A stretch of DNA of 64,000 bases from Tannockella sp964372125 (GTDB lineage: Bacteria > Bacillota_I > Bacilli_A > Erysipelotrichales > Coprobacillaceae), in contig CAYJPL010000006.1 in NCBI GenBank assembly GCA_964372125.1, positions 1-64,000 on the forward strand, read 5' to 3'. How positions within the stretch are numbered: the first letter of the stretch is position 1; each line of letters opens with the position of its first letter. This document shows positions 20,050 to 28,649 of the stretch, piece by piece. Position numbers and translations under genes: made by a program. A model generated the notes under the pieces. The model worked only from the letters and a program-made list of their open reading frames with translations, was not told the DNA's origin and did not search any database.

Positions 20050-21330
20050 ATGGAATCAATACTTATTATTTTAATATTAACAATCATAAATGGATATTTT
20101 GCATGTGTTGAAATGGCAATTGTATCAGTGAATAAACATAAGCTATCAACAATGGCAAACAACGGAAACAAAAAAGCAATAACAATTTTAAAAATACTAG
20201 ACGAACCAACTCAGTTTTTATCAACTATACAAGTTGCAATTACACTTGCTGGTTTCTTTTCTAGTGCCTTTGCAGCAACTGGACTTGCAGATGACTTCCA
20301 GAAAATATTTCTAGAGTACGGAATACATATTTCTACTAGTGTAGCAACAATTATAATTACACTACTTTTATCATATGTAACATTAGTGTTTGGGGAACTA
20401 GTACCAAAAAGAATTGCGATACGCCATGCGAATTCAATTAGTTTAGTATGTGTTAACAGTATAGTATTTGTAAGTAAGATTACAAAACTATTTGTATTAC
20501 TCCTTACAATATCAACAAAAGCGGTACTTCGATTATTTAATATTAAAGATGAAGTAGTAACTGATGCTGTTACACGTGAGGAAGTACATCAAATATTAGC
20601 ACAGAGTAAAGAAACGGGTGCAATTGATGAATATGAAAAAGAACTTATTGAATCAGTGTTAGAGTTTGATACAACGATGGCACATGAAATCATGGTTGCA
20701 AGAAATGATGTGATTTGTATTGATATCGATAAACCTTTTAACACATATTTAGAATCACTATTATTAAGAAGACATACAAGAGTACCGGTTTATAAAGAAA
20801 GTTTAGATAAAATCATAGGAGTACTACACATCAAAGATGTAATGTACAATGCTTATATTAATGGATTTGAAAACATTAAAGTTCAAGAAATCATGGTTGA
20901 ACCATACTTCGTTCCAGAAACAAAAAATATAGATGACTTGATTCGTGAACTTCAAGCAACAAAAAATCATATTGCGATTTTAATAGATGAGTATGGTGGT
21001 TTTTCAGGAATTGTTACTATGGAAGATTTACTAGAAGAAATAGTTGGCCCTATTGATGAAGAAGATGATGTAGTTAAAGTATATGTAGATAAAATTGATG
21101 AAAACAGTTATCGCCTGTATGGCTTAATCACACTAGATGAATTAGAAGAATTATGTAATATAACAATTGATGATAATGACTGTAATACAGTTTCTGGACT
21201 ACTTGTAAAATATCTAGGAAAGATACCACAGACAGTTGGGGAAACTGTGTTAGTTGACGATTATGAGTTTACAATAGAAATGATTTCTAACAAGAGAGTT
21301 GAAAAGTGTATTATTCGTAAAATAAAGTAG
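20050..21330 (+). CDS. CNNM/CorC-type membrane protein with CBS pair
   Basis: This belongs to the widespread TlyC/YhdP/YrkA family, often misnamed hemolysin, whose members are linked to magnesium export or homeostasis. The 426-residue protein has an N-terminal DUF21/CNNM membrane domain (about 1-170, several helices and FGELVPKRIA). Two CBS domains follow (about 205-330; TRVPVYKESLDKIIGVLHIKD and IAILIDEYGGFSGIVTMEDLLEEIVG), then a CorC_HlyC domain (about 345-425). AGGTG precedes ATG 20050. The substrate is inferred from the family only. Confidence 0.92.
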   Translation: MESILIILILTIINGYFACVEMAIVSVNKHKLSTMANNGNKKAITILKILDEPTQFLSTIQVAITLAGFFSSAFAATGLADDFQKIFLEYGIHISTSVATIIITLLLSYVTLVFGELVPKRIAIRHANSISLVCVNSIVFVSKITKLFVLLLTISTKAVLRLFNIKDEVVTDAVTREEVHQILAQSKETGAIDEYEKELIESVLEFDTTMAHEIMVARNDVICIDIDKPFNTYLESLLLRRHTRVPVYKESLDKIIGVLHIKDVMYNAYINGFENIKVQEIMVEPYFVPETKNIDDLIRELQATKNHIAILIDEYGGFSGIVTMEDLLEEIVGPIDEEDDVVKVYVDKIDENSYRLYGLITLDELEELCNITIDDNDCNTVSGLLVKYLGKIPQTVGETVLVDDYEFTIEMISNKRVEKCIIRKIK

Positions 21331-21376
21331 TGAATAATAGAAAAAACGTTGCATTTTTACATAAAAAACTATAAAG

Positions 21377-21392
21377 TATACATGAATGTATA
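21377..21392. repeat. Inverted repeat upstream of glucosaminidase
   Basis: TATACAT and ATGTATA are perfect inverted halves separated by GA. The element lies about 60 bases upstream of the -35 of the candidate promoter and could be an operator. The surrounding AT-richness makes chance occurrence possible. Confidence 0.35.
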
Positions 21393-21442
21393 AAGATTAA
21401 ACTCATACAAAATGTGATATTGTAGGATGTATGTGTTTAATA

Positions 21443-21470
21443 TTGAAAAGAATTTTCTTTTTGGTAAGAT
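21443..21470 (+). promoter_or_regulatory. Promoter of glucosaminidase gene
   Basis: TTGAAA (21443-21448) and TAAGAT (21465-21470) are 16 bases apart and close upstream of the ribosome-binding site. Confidence 0.6.
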
Positions 21471-21492
21471 AGTGTAGAAAGTAGGGATGACA

Positions 21493-23385
21493 ATGAATAA
21501 AAAAATGAGAAGTTATGGGCTTATTTTAATAGCTTTAACTGTCGTATTAACACTAATATTTCCAGAGTTTACAAAAGCTGTGGAAAGTGAAAATAGTATT
21601 GAAGAAACAGATATACCAACAACAATAAGTGAAGACTATATTGCTTTTGATGAAGAAGGTAATATTACAATAACACCAATTGAGGAAGTTGAAACTGTAG
21701 ATCAGGAATCGCTTAGTGAACTAAATACAGAAGAAGGTTATCAAGTAGTTGCTATTACTGGCTACGATGAACGAATTGTAGAAGAAGTAGAAACACTAGA
21801 AGAAGCAAATGAAGTAGTAGAAACACTTGAACAAATGCAATCAATGTCTAGAAGTGCAACGAGTACCACATATGAAGTGCAAACAAGACTTGCAAACCCA
21901 GTATATGGTGTAATTGACTTTAAATATATGGGAAATGGTGTAACTAGCCCATATACAAATGCCCAAACAGGATATGCAGGATATTTATATGCACCATATG
22001 CACCAGATGCTGCATACTTAGGTATGGTAGGTGACAAGGTAAAATTCATGCAAGCTGGAGTAATAGGATTAATAGATCAAGAATATATAGGAGATATTAC
22101 AGAGTATGATACCTATATTAAAGATGGTTGGATTACTTCAACATATACAGTAAAAAACGGAAAAATCTATCATAATATATCTACAAACTTAGAAGTAATA
22201 TCATCTACTCAAATTGTTGGTTATCAACAAAGTTATATGAATGATAATGCTACATATTATAGTTATGATGGACATTATTTCTATACAAGCTATAAAACAA
22301 TGGTTACAGATTATAAAAATGGTACATTTAAAAATTCAATCAATCCAAATACACCATATTATAACTACTATCAATTTTTATCACACCGCACTCAAACATC
22401 ATTTACTGCAACGCAAATAGAACAGTTTATTGATGCAAAAACAAACACTAGTTCTAAATTAAATGGATTAGGAGATGACTTTGTAACACATCAAAATACA
22501 TATGGTATTAATGCAACATTAATGCTTGGTGTAGCGGTTAATGAGAGTGGATGGGGATATAGTTATATCGCAAACTCTAAAAACAACCTATTTGGACATG
22601 GGGCCTATGACTCAAATCCTGCGTATGGTGCAAATGGATATACTTCAGCAGGTGAAAGTATAAAATATCATGCACAGACATTCTTATCTGCAGGTTACTT
22701 GGATGCATCAGATTGGCGTTATTTAGGGCCACACGTTGGGAATAAAGAAAGTGGTATTAATGTAAAATATGCATCAGATTCTTATTGGGGTGAAAAAGCC
22801 GCAGCAATAAGCTATTTAATGGAAGATTATTTTAGTAGTAAAACATATGATTACGGAAATTATAAAATCGGTATTGTAAGTGGTGATATACCAGTATATC
22901 AATCAGCAAATACAAGTAAATTACTGTATAGTACAGGAAATTCATATGCTACAATCAATGAGTATACTCTAGAAATGGGTGTGGTAATTATTGGTGAGAC
23001 AACAGATAGTAGCGGAACAAAGTGGTATAAAATACAAACTGATACATCTTTAAACTCATCACGTACTGCAATATCACCAAATAGTACATATAGTTTCTCA
23101 AGAGATTATGGTTACATGAAAGCATCAAATGTAGATGTTGTAACGTATAGTGATAAGTATAGTGGTGATACAGGTGGAGATAGTACTTTAAGAATCGGAG
23201 ATCCGAGTGGAGATGGAAAAATCACATCGCTAGACTATGTCTTAGTCCGAAATCATATAATGAAAACAATAGTACTAAGTGGGAAATACTACGATGCAGC
23301 TGATCCAAGTGGGGATGGAAAAATCACATCATTAGACTATGTTCTAATAAGAAATCATATAACAGGAACGATAGTATTAGACTAG
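21493..23385 (+). CDS. Secreted glucosaminidase with C-terminal dockerin
   Basis: This is a secreted peptidoglycan hydrolase. ATG 21493 (630 residues) is preferred over ATG 21487 because it gives AGGG better spacing. A signal peptide is followed by an acidic linker. A glucosaminidase domain of the LytD/N-acetylglucosaminidase type occupies about residues 290-455 (NATLMLGVAVNESGWG ... NNLFGHGAYDSNP). An SH3-like segment with two strand-rich parts follows. Residues about 562-630 hold two copies of DPSGDGKITSLDYVL(V/I)RNHI, a textbook type I dockerin pair of calcium-binding loops. A dockerin on an autolysin, outside a cellulosome, implies docking to a cohesin-bearing surface protein. No canonical cohesin was recognised in the window. 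The next gene, 13 bases downstream, is the obvious candidate partner. Confidence 0.88.
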   Translation: MNKKMRSYGLILIALTVVLTLIFPEFTKAVESENSIEETDIPTTISEDYIAFDEEGNITITPIEEVETVDQESLSELNTEEGYQVVAITGYDERIVEEVETLEEANEVVETLEQMQSMSRSATSTTYEVQTRLANPVYGVIDFKYMGNGVTSPYTNAQTGYAGYLYAPYAPDAAYLGMVGDKVKFMQAGVIGLIDQEYIGDITEYDTYIKDGWITSTYTVKNGKIYHNISTNLEVISSTQIVGYQQSYMNDNATYYSYDGHYFYTSYKTMVTDYKNGTFKNSINPNTPYYNYYQFLSHRTQTSFTATQIEQFIDAKTNTSSKLNGLGDDFVTHQNTYGINATLMLGVAVNESGWGYSYIANSKNNLFGHGAYDSNPAYGANGYTSAGESIKYHAQTFLSAGYLDASDWRYLGPHVGNKESGINVKYASDSYWGEKAAAISYLMEDYFSSKTYDYGNYKIGIVSGDIPVYQSANTSKLLYSTGNSYATINEYTLEMGVVIIGETTDSSGTKWYKIQTDTSLNSSRTAISPNSTYSFSRDYGYMKASNVDVVTYSDKYSGDTGGDSTLRIGDPSGDGKITSLDYVLVRNHIMKTIVLSGKYYDAADPSGDGKITSLDYVLIRNHITGTIVLD

Positions 23386-23398
23386 ATAGGAGGATTCA

Positions 23399-24847
23399 AT
23401 GAAAATAAATAAAATAATTACATCTGTAATAGTGTTTTGTATGCTTGTCATAGGCACTTCAATGAAGGTAGATGCAGGGTCATTTAGTGTATCAGGTGGT
23501 GGAAGCGTGAGCGCCGGAAGTAAATCTACAGTTACAATATCTGTTCAAGGTGCTGCGGGGACATTTACGATTTCTGCAACTAATGGTGCAAAAGTAAGCA
23601 CGAGTAGCATATATATAGATGACACAAGTGCGTCTGTGACAGTTACCGCACCTAGTTCGGGGAATTTTTCAGTAAGTGTCAAAGCGAGTGATGTGACTAG
23701 TTTTGACGGAGTAGTTGAATTACCAGGCGGTGGATATGAAGGTTCGGCTGTTACAGGTACAAAAAGTGCAAGTTTTACAGTGAAAACATCAAGTAGCTCA
23801 GGAAGTTCATCATCAGGATCTAGTGGCTCATCAAGCTCGGGTAGCTCATCATCAGGTTCTAGTAGCTCAGGAAGTTCATCGTCAGGATCAAGTTCGTCAA
23901 CAGAAGAACCAGAAGAAACAAAATCAGATGATGCTACATTGAAATCGTTAACAGTAGATCAAGGGACTTTATCACCAGAATTTAGTGCTAGTAAAACAGA
24001 CTATACTGTAACTGTGATGGATAAAGAAGAGATTAAAATCAGTGCAACAACAAATGATAGTAATGCGGAAGTTAGTGGTACAGGAACAAAAGAATTAAAT
24101 TTAGGTGCAAACGAGTTTGATATAAAAGTTACTGCAGAAGACGGTTCTACAAAAACATATACAGTAAATGTAACTATGGATAAAGAACCAACAGTATATG
24201 AAGAGTATGGTGATACAGAGTTGGGCTTTGTACAAGATACGAGTAGTGCAAAAGTACCACAAGGATTTGAAGAAACAAAAATCACAATTGATGATCAAGA
24301 AATGCAAGCTTGGAATTCAGGTGCATTAGGAGTTACAATTGTTTATTTGTCAGATGCAGAAGGTAATAAAGATTTCTATATTTATGATGAAGGTGTACAA
24401 ACAAAATTTGTACAATTAGGATTACTTGGTAAAAACATAGTATTAATAAACATCCCTACTGATCAACAAGAACGCGTTGGTATGAAATATGAAACTGTAA
24501 CAGTTGATGGAACAGAGATGATGGGATGGACATTCACAGATGAAGAATTTGCGAATTATGTTATTATTCGAGTATTAAACGAAATAGGAGAAGAAGTGGA
24601 ATATTTATATAGTATTGAAGAAAATACTATGATATTAAATCCAAAACAAGCTCCTGTGAGTGTTGAAGAATATGCTAAATTAGTAAAACAAAATGATCAA
24701 TTAGAATTAAATGCAATGATTGCATATGTTAGTGCGGGAGTGTTAGGAGTTGTTGCACTAGGTGCTATAATTATGTTAGTACGTACAAAAAAAGCTAATA
24801 AAAAAATAGTTAATATGATAACTGAAACTATTAATAGTGAAGAATAA
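23399..24847 (+). CDS. Membrane-anchored surface protein with cadherin-like domain
   Basis: The 482-residue protein has a signal peptide, then a beta-rich domain at about 25-125 (SFSVSGGGSVSAGSKSTVTI start) that I cannot assign. A Ser/Gly linker follows at about 129-168. A cadherin-like beta-sandwich domain lies at about 178-263 (ATLKSLTVDQGTLSPEFS ... YTVNVT). After another extracellular region comes one membrane helix near 439-462 with a basic cytoplasmic end (RTKKANKK). There is no sorting motif, so anchoring is by the helix. GGAGG precedes ATG. Co-transcription with the dockerin-bearing glucosaminidase suggests the N-terminal domain could be its receptor, but this is inference: its sequence does not clearly match a cohesin. 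Confidence 0.82.
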   Translation: MKINKIITSVIVFCMLVIGTSMKVDAGSFSVSGGGSVSAGSKSTVTISVQGAAGTFTISATNGAKVSTSSIYIDDTSASVTVTAPSSGNFSVSVKASDVTSFDGVVELPGGGYEGSAVTGTKSASFTVKTSSSSGSSSSGSSGSSSSGSSSSGSSSSGSSSSGSSSSTEEPEETKSDDATLKSLTVDQGTLSPEFSASKTDYTVTVMDKEEIKISATTNDSNAEVSGTGTKELNLGANEFDIKVTAEDGSTKTYTVNVTMDKEPTVYEEYGDTELGFVQDTSSAKVPQGFEETKITIDDQEMQAWNSGALGVTIVYLSDAEGNKDFYIYDEGVQTKFVQLGLLGKNIVLINIPTDQQERVGMKYETVTVDGTEMMGWTFTDEEFANYVIIRVLNEIGEEVEYLYSIEENTMILNPKQAPVSVEEYAKLVKQNDQLELNAMIAYVSAGVLGVVALGAIIMLVRTKKANKKIVNMITETINSEE

Positions 24848-24862
24848 TATAAAATAACTACA

Positions 24863-24908
24863 AAACTTATGTTTGGCCAAGTGATACTTTGCTAGACATA
24901 GGTTTTTT
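24863..24908 (+). terminator. Terminator after cadherin-like protein gene
   Basis: AAACTTATGT pairs with ACATAGGTTT (one G-T pair) across a 23-base loop and is followed by T residues. Confidence 0.65.
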
Positions 24909-25035
24909 AAGTTCTAATTCTTAAAAACATAGTATTATAAATAAATACATATAACATTATTAAGAAGTGTAATCTACAATATAATATATATAAAGAAAAG
25001 AGCTGTACAAAATTGTATATTTCTTTTTTATTGTA

Positions 25036-25071
25036 CAATTCAAACATTCGCACTAGTAAATGTTTGAATTG
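25036..25071. repeat. 13-bp perfect inverted repeat at edge of gene remnants
   Basis: CAATTCAAACATT (25036-25048) and AATGTTTGAATTG (25059-25071) are perfect inverted halves with a 10-base loop. It sits immediately upstream of the truncated feoB-like gene. Another short inverted pair, TGTACAA (25004-25010) and TTGTACA (25031-25037), abuts it. It lacks a T-run in the plus direction. Confidence 0.6.
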
Positions 25072-25088
25072 GATTCCTTACTGATATA

Positions 25089-26033
25089 GTGCTGATGTTA
25101 AATTTACCAACTCTCTTTGAAAATATTTTAGTTGGTGAATATGGGATATTCGTAATTGGACTTGAATGGCCATTTGGCTTAATTCTTCCATATGTTGCAA
25201 TATTCTACGTTGTATTTACATTCTTAGAAGACTGTGGATTCCTTCCACGAGTTGCAGTGTTATTTGATAATATTATGAGAAAAATGGGTGTTCAAGGTGG
25301 AAGTTTGATAAGTCTTATCATGGGATATGTTTGTGCAGTTCCAGCAATAATTGGAACAAGAACAGCTACAACAAGAAAAGAACGGCTTATTATAACTTCA
25401 ATGGTTTGTTTTACAGTTCCATGTGTTTCGCAATCGGGAGCATTAATAGGTCTGTTAGGAGAACAATCATTCTTATTAGTTATTCTAATATTCTTATTAT
25501 CATTCTTAGTAATATTTGTAGTGGGTTTAGTAACTGGAAAATTATTAAAAGGGAAAGTAGATCCAATTATTATCGAGGTTCCGGATTTACTTATACCAGA
25601 AAGAAAAGCGTATTTCAAAAAATTAGTGATTCGTATGAAGGGATTCCTTTTAGAAGCAGAGGGTCCAATGTTAGTTGCAGTAATTATTGCAGCAGTAATT
25701 ATTGCAGCAGGAATTCTAAATGGCTTTGCAACATTTGTTGAACCAATAGTATCTGGAATGTTAGGTTTATCAAAAGATGTGTCACTATTCTTACTATTAG
25801 GGGTAATAAGAAGAGAAATGGCTGTGGCACCATTATAAGAAATGAATTTAAATTCGTTACAATTATTAGTAGGATGTGTGGTTGCATTGCTATATGTACC
25901 ATGTATATCTGTATTAGGTGTAATTTCTAGAGAGTTTAATGCAAAAGATGCTATTACGATTGGTATAACTACATTTACTAGTGCTATTTTACTTGGTTCG
26001 TTAGTCAATTTCATTGGTGGCTTTTTCATTTAG
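25089..26033 (+). pseudogene. FeoB-like ferrous iron transporter remnant
   Basis: Only the membrane part of a FeoB-type transporter remains. The gate region is recognisable (LPYVAIFYVVFTFLEDCGFLPRVAVLFD ... GYVCAVPAIIGTRT), as is the FeoB C-terminal part after LGVIRREMAVAPL. The GTPase domain and first part of the transporter are missing. An in-frame TAA at 25836-25838 interrupts it, in the stretch where the family continues directly with ...LQLLVGCVVALLYVPC. The same frame then runs on to 26033. No ribosome-binding site precedes the first possible start (GTG 25089). It reads as a decayed gene. A gate-only protein is conceivable, but the nonsense codon argues against it. Confidence 0.82.
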
Positions 26034-26052
26034 AAAAGTGAGGGGAAAATAT

Positions 26053-26319
26053 GTTACAATAATCGAAATAATGATTGCAGCATTTTACATTCTTTGTGGA
26101 ATGTTTAGACTGGCTAGATATAATTTTGGTGACTTTACTGATCACTTTGTCGGTGTACCAACCACATTTGCAGGACTAATGATGTGTATATATATTTTCA
26201 TATCAAATTCGCTTTGCCACCACTGGGGTGGAAATGAAGTATATAGTATAGGGAGTTATATATTTATATGTTTATTAGGTTTTGCGATGATATCTAATTT
26301 CAAAGTAAAAAGGGTGTAA
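26053..26319 (+). pseudogene. Phosphatidylserine synthase (pssA-like) 3' fragment
   Basis: About 85 residues match the C-terminal half of CDP-diacylglycerol-serine O-phosphatidyltransferase: FYILCGMFRLARYNF, then HFVGVPTTFAGL, several membrane helices and a basic end. The N-terminal catalytic CDP-alcohol phosphotransferase motif is absent. There is no credible start; the frame runs in from the end of the feoB remnant, out of phase with it. It keeps its natural stop at 26317-26319. Confidence 0.72.
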
Positions 26320-26320
26320 T

Positions 26321-26866
26321 GGAGGTGGTTTTGCAGTTGCATCAGTATATCAATTGGATGTAGCCTATCAAGTAGATGGAATTGTATCACTTGCAGGATT
26401 TTGGAAAAATGTCAATGTAATAGAAGATATTGCAAGAGAGAATGTTGGTGAAACCATTGTATTACTTCATCCCCATTTAGTACTATATGAAAAATTTTTG
26501 TTTGGTGAAAATGCGGAGTTAAATGGTGTAACTGGATTACAAAATACAGATATGCCTGTACTTATGATTCATAGTGAAAACGATAAAATCGTATCGTTTG
26601 AAACAAACTATGAAGTATACAAAGAAGAATTTGAAGATGAATCAAGATTTACTTTTATTGAATATAGTGATGCTGGACATAAACTAACTGTTGTAGAGGA
26701 ATCATACGATCGAATCCATGATATCATGCATCATCAACTAGAGCATGATGAAGACAGTGCTGAATTTAAAGAATTAAATGATGAAAGACATTCTCTAATT
26801 ACTGATTTAAATTATGATGTAATGAATGATGTGTTAGAGTTTTGTGATGAAATAACTAAACAATAA
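26321..26866 (+). pseudogene. Alpha/beta hydrolase 3' fragment
   Basis: The frame begins within the nucleophile elbow: GGGFAVAS lies at the first codons, directly after the pssA-like stop, and the serine itself has been lost. The remaining catalytic Asp (MIHSENDKIV) and His (DAGHKLT) are present, and the C-terminus looks intact (EFCDEITKQ). No ribosome-binding site or proper start precedes it; a TTG at 26354 is the first possible start and falls after the elbow. The protein would be inactive. Confidence 0.75.
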
Positions 26867-26870
26867 GTTA

Positions 26871-26899
26871 AAAGTACTTGTAAAAATGCAGGTATTTTT
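26871..26899 (+). terminator. Terminator after hydrolase remnant
   Basis: AAAGTACTTG pairs with CAGGTATTTT (two G-T pairs) and is followed by T residues. It marks the natural 3' end of the former hydrolase gene. Confidence 0.6.
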
Positions 26900-26917
26900 A
26901 ATTTACACAAATAGTTC

Positions 26918-26946
26918 TTGCTTTTTTAAATAGTTAGACTTATAAT
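26918..26946 (+). promoter_or_regulatory. Promoter of FAD-dependent dehydrogenase gene
   Basis: TTGCTT (26918-26923) and TATAAT (26941-26946) are 17 bases apart. Confidence 0.7.
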
Positions 26947-26990
26947 CTATAAGGTTTGAATAATAATTGAACCCGGATAGGAGCTTATAT

Positions 26991-28406
26991 ATGAAAGAAA
27001 ATTATGATGTTATCGTAGTGGGTGCTGGTCCAGCTGGAATTATGACTTGTTATGAGTTATATTTAAAAGATCCAACTACGAGTGTATTGCTTGTGGATAA
27101 GGGGCTTGATGTTATGAATCGTCGCTGTCCTATCAAAGACAAAAAAATTAAATTTTGTCCAATTATTAAAGATAATAAACCTGGATGTATGCCGGCTTGT
27201 TCAATCACTGCTGGATTTGGTGGTGCTGGTGCATATTCAGATGGAAAGTTTAACATCACTAGTGAATTTGGTGGTTGGTTGACAGATTATTTAGATAATA
27301 ATGAAGTAGAAGAGATTATTAGTTATGTTGATAGTTTGTATCTAAAACATGGTGCAACTAAAAAAATAACAGATCCAACAACTACAAAAATTAAAGAAAT
27401 TGAACATCGTGGATATTCGGTAGGTCTTAAGTTATTACGTGCAAAAGTAAGACACTTAGGAACAGAAGAAAATTTACGTATTATGACTGAAATGTCAACG
27501 GAATTAAAAGAACATATTGATATGGCATTTAAAACAACTGTTGATGAAATTATTGTGGAAGATAATAAAGCAAAAGGAATTAAACTTGAAGACGGAACTA
27601 AAATTACTGCAAATAAAGTAGTATTAGCACCAGGACGTGATGGTTCAACATGGCTTACAAAAGTGCTAAAAGATCATGGTTTAGATTTATATAATAACCA
27701 AGTTGATATTGGTGTACGTGTAGAAACAAGTAATATAGTAATGGAAGAGATTAATGAACATTTATATGAAGGTAAATTTGTATATAACACAAGTGTTGGT
27801 ACAAAAGTTAGAACATTCTGTTCAAATCCATCAGGGCATGTTGTAGTAGAAAATCACTCTGGGACAATGCTTGCAAATGGACATGCATATCATGATCCAA
27901 AGTTAGGAAGCCCTAATACAAACTTTGCATTGCTTGTATCACATACATTTAGTGAACCATTTAATGAACCTAATGAATTTGCACATGAGGTTAGTAGCCT
28001 AGCAAATAAACTATCAAATGGTAGTGTCATTGTACAACGATATGGTGATATAAAAAGAGGACGTCGTACAACGGTAAAACGTCTTAAGGAAGGATATACA
28101 AATCCAACATTACCTGAAGCAGTACCAGGGGATTTAGGTTTAGTTTTACCATATAATACTATGAAATCAATCATTGAAATGATTGAAGCTTTAGATACAG
28201 TTACTCCAGGTATCGCAAATGAGCATACATTATTATATGGTGTTGAAGCAAAATTCTACTCAGCAAGACCAAAAGTAAGAGAAGGTTTTGAAAGTAATAT
28301 AGATGGTTTATATGTAGCTGGAGATGGAGCAGGATTAACACGTGGACTTGCACAAGCAGGTGCTAATGGTGTCGTTGTTGCAAGACATATAATAGAAAAT
28401 AAGTAA
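26991..28406 (+). CDS. NAD(FAD)-utilizing dehydrogenase (COG2509-like)
   Basis: This is a cytoplasmic flavoprotein of 471 residues. ATG 26991 is chosen over an upstream TTG at 26967 because ATAGGAG lies between them. The N-terminal FAD motif is VIVVGAGPAGI, followed by a Cys-rich stretch (RRCPIKDKKIKFCPII...GCMPACSIT) and GFGGAGAYSDGKFN. The C-terminal FAD-contact segment is DGLYVAGDGAGLTRGLAQAGANG. The family is widespread in anaerobic Firmicutes and cyanobacteria, but the substrate is not established. It has its own promoter and terminator. Confidence 0.88.
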   Translation: MKENYDVIVVGAGPAGIMTCYELYLKDPTTSVLLVDKGLDVMNRRCPIKDKKIKFCPIIKDNKPGCMPACSITAGFGGAGAYSDGKFNITSEFGGWLTDYLDNNEVEEIISYVDSLYLKHGATKKITDPTTTKIKEIEHRGYSVGLKLLRAKVRHLGTEENLRIMTEMSTELKEHIDMAFKTTVDEIIVEDNKAKGIKLEDGTKITANKVVLAPGRDGSTWLTKVLKDHGLDLYNNQVDIGVRVETSNIVMEEINEHLYEGKFVYNTSVGTKVRTFCSNPSGHVVVENHSGTMLANGHAYHDPKLGSPNTNFALLVSHTFSEPFNEPNEFAHEVSSLANKLSNGSVIVQRYGDIKRGRRTTVKRLKEGYTNPTLPEAVPGDLGLVLPYNTMKSIIEMIEALDTVTPGIANEHTLLYGVEAKFYSARPKVREGFESNIDGLYVAGDGAGLTRGLAQAGANGVVVARHIIENK

Positions 28407-28433
28407 ATTATTGATAATAATGATTATTTCATC

Positions 28434-28457
28434 AAATCCCCAATAGGGGATTTTTTT
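28434..28457 (+). terminator. Terminator after FAD-dependent dehydrogenase
   Basis: AAATCCCC pairs with GGGGATTT around AATA, followed by seven T residues in all. Confidence 0.92.
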
Positions 28458-28554
28458 GTTCTTCAGAAATTGAAACAATAATTCATGGTGTTTTTGTATG
28501 AAATAAGCAAGATAAATCACACATTTTATTTTATTATAAATACACGTTAATGAG

Positions 28555-28574
28555 TTATACAATCGATTGTATAA
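28555..28574. promoter_or_regulatory. Perfect 20-bp palindrome, candidate operator
   Basis: TTATACAATCGATTGTATAA reads the same on both strands and overlaps the -35 of the candidate promoter of the large surface protein gene. This is typical of a dimeric repressor site. No regulator gene lies next to it. Confidence 0.6.
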
Positions 28575-28595
28575 AATAGAACTTAGTGATAATAT
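28567..28595 (+). promoter_or_regulatory. Promoter of 2395-residue surface protein gene
   Basis: TTGTAT (28567-28572) and TAATAT (28590-28595) are 17 bases apart. A second -10-like TATAAT at 28601-28606 has no good -35. Confidence 0.5.
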
Positions 28596-28649
28596 GTGAC
28601 TATAATAGGAAGTAAGCGTAATGAATTTGTATGAAAGAAAGGAGATAAA

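Noticed and set aside
23785..23905. Repetitive TCA/AGC-rich tract as a DNA repeat element
   Set aside because: It is explained by the Ser/Gly linker of the encoded surface protein.
25292..26029. Long minus-strand frame across the feoB remnant
   Set aside because: It is a low-complexity mirror of the membrane-protein sequence (Ile/Asn/Thr-rich) without a start signal or recognisable domain.
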